Assembly (NCBI RefSeq): GCF_014698045.1
Contig: NZ_JACJSE010000001.1
Coordinates: 124,001 to 188,000 of the forward strand
Origin: Aulosira sp. FACHB-615
Lineage (GTDB): Bacteria > Cyanobacteriota > Cyanobacteriia > Cyanobacteriales > Nostocaceae
Length of the DNA: 64,000 bases
Direction of reading: 5' to 3'
The notes under the pieces are model-generated. The model was given only the letters and a program-made list of their open reading frames with translations, was not told the origin of the DNA and ran no database searches. Positions 63,187 to 64,000 of this stretch are shown piece after piece; the stretch's first letter is position 1, and the number at the start of each line of letters is the position of its first letter. A program made the translations under genes and the position numbers.

Positions 63187-64000
63187 ATGCAACAAATTCC
63201 TGTTTCACTATGGACGCTAGTTGCTGGCATGGCAGTTACAGCGTTTAGTGTTTGGGTTGGTCACAACCACGCACTACTACCAGAACAAGCATCACAACAA
63301 GCGCCTTTGGTAGATGGATTTTTCAACATCATGTTTACCATTGCGATCGCTTTATTTCTGGTTGTAGAAAGCACCATTCTGATTTTTTTAGTAAAGTTTC
63401 GTCGCCGTCGTGGTGACGAAACCGATGGTTTACCAATAGAGGGCAATGTTCCTTTAGAAATTTTCTGGACAGCTATCCCATCAGTGATTGTGATTGGCTT
63501 AGGCATCTATAGCGTAGATGTCTTTAATCAGATGGGTGGTTTGGAACCAGGAAGTCACGCCCATTCTCCGGCTCATGTTGCCCATAGTTCTGGAACTGCC
63601 CTAGCTGCTACCCTCAATGATATCCCAGAACCAACTTCAGCCCCAAGCATTGGCCTTGGTGCGAGTCGGGGAGAAAGCAAACCTGCGGATTTGGTAGTAA
63701 ACGTTACCGGAATGCAATTTGCTTGGATTTTCGAGTATCCCAATGGTGGCGTTACCACGGGTGAGTTACATATTCCTGTAGGTGCTGATGTGCAGTTGAA
63801 TTTGTCAGCCCAGGATGTGATTCACGCCTTTTGGGTTCCGCAATTCCGGGTGAAACAAGATGCGCTTCCCGGTATCCCCACTCAATTGCGCTTCACCGCC
63901 ACTAAAACAGGTACTTATCCCGTCGTGTGTGCGGAACTTTGTGGTGGCTATCACGGTTCCATGCGATCGCAAGTCATCGTCCACACACCAGAAGCATACG
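63187..64000 (+). CDS. coxB: cytochrome c oxidase subunit II, 3' end outside window
   Basis: At least 271 residues starting MQQIPVSLWTLVAGM. Two membrane segments (~8-26 and ~45-71), a further hydrophobic stretch near 95-112, then a periplasmic cupredoxin domain from ~180. The CuA site CAELCGGYHGSM near 255-266 is complete (two Cys, His, Met; the other His is in DVIHAFWVP near 210). A linker near 120-170 is Ala/Ser/Pro-rich. In Nostoc/Anabaena the patB-fdxB-coxB order marks the heterocyst-specific cox2 operon, so this is probably coxB2, the start of an oxygen-scavenging oxidase. Confidence 0.95.
   Translation, partial: MQQIPVSLWTLVAGMAVTAFSVWVGHNHALLPEQASQQAPLVDGFFNIMFTIAIALFLVVESTILIFLVKFRRRRGDETDGLPIEGNVPLEIFWTAIPSVIVIGLGIYSVDVFNQMGGLEPGSHAHSPAHVAHSSGTALAATLNDIPEPTSAPSIGLGASRGESKPADLVVNVTGMQFAWIFEYPNGGVTTGELHIPVGADVQLNLSAQDVIHAFWVPQFRVKQDALPGIPTQLRFTATKTGTYPVVCAELCGGYHGSMRSQVIVHTPEAY

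Overview
The window comes from the chromosome of a filamentous, heterocyst-forming cyanobacterium of the Nostoc/Anabaena type. Evidence for this: HIP1 palindromes (GCGATCGC) are scattered through coding and non-coding DNA; there is a one-piece tmRNA whose tag reads ANNIVKFARKDALVAA; intergenic DNA is full of short degenerate tandem repeats and miniature inverted-repeat elements; and the right end carries a nitrogen-fixation/heterocyst block (a PatB/CnfR-type regulator, the nif ferredoxin FdxB, and a cytochrome oxidase subunit II gene).

Layout. 1-9 kb: an incomplete filamentous-haemagglutinin-type exoprotein, a small secreted protein, a DUF2996 protein, threonine aldolase, ssrA (tmRNA), an Fe-S aldo/keto reductase, a bifunctional-nuclease-family protein and riboflavin synthase. 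9-16 kb: M23 peptidase, biotin ligase, PgeF, an AraC regulator, a DCC protein, a Uma2 protein and an ABC-2 permease. 16-22 kb (minus strand): grpE-dnaK, then dnaJ-tusA-rsgA with overlapping ends. 22-27.6 kb (plus): pilB-pilT-pilC plus an uncharacterised gene. 27.6-39 kb: mixed housekeeping genes (dehydrogenase-like protein, degenerate Ser/Thr kinase with TPRs, lysC, DedA, STAS protein, coiled-coil protein, rpsF, FAH-family hydrolase, Tic20-like protein). 39-45 kb: glyA, a MraY/WecA-family transferase, a tnpB-only IS200/IS605-type element, and cinA. 45-47.6 kb: a helix-turn-helix/NACHT NTPase, a possible defence gene. 48-57.4 kb: a sorbosone-dehydrogenase-like lipoprotein, an NHL-repeat protein, then a full hydrogenase-maturation set hypF-C-D-(tautomerase)-E-A-B. 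57.5-64 kb: an SDR-like protein, a 63-bp minisatellite, patB/cnfR, fdxB and the start of coxB.

How the parts fit. The hyp genes build the NiFe(CN)2CO centre of a [NiFe] hydrogenase, but no hydrogenase structural gene is in view. PatB/CnfR, FdxB and the adjacent oxidase form a heterocyst module: a nif activator, an electron carrier for nitrogenase and an oxygen-scavenging terminal oxidase. The DnaK machine genes and the pilus motor genes are conventional.

The most unusual signals are: intergenic-type repeats read in frame inside hypF and lysC; a 63-bp tandem repeat with one HIP1 per unit that is open in three frames; three MITE-like families, two of them present twice; a kinase lacking several catalytic residues; and the solitary HTH-NACHT gene with an inverted repeat just upstream. 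Family assignments rest on reading motifs by eye; no database search was run.
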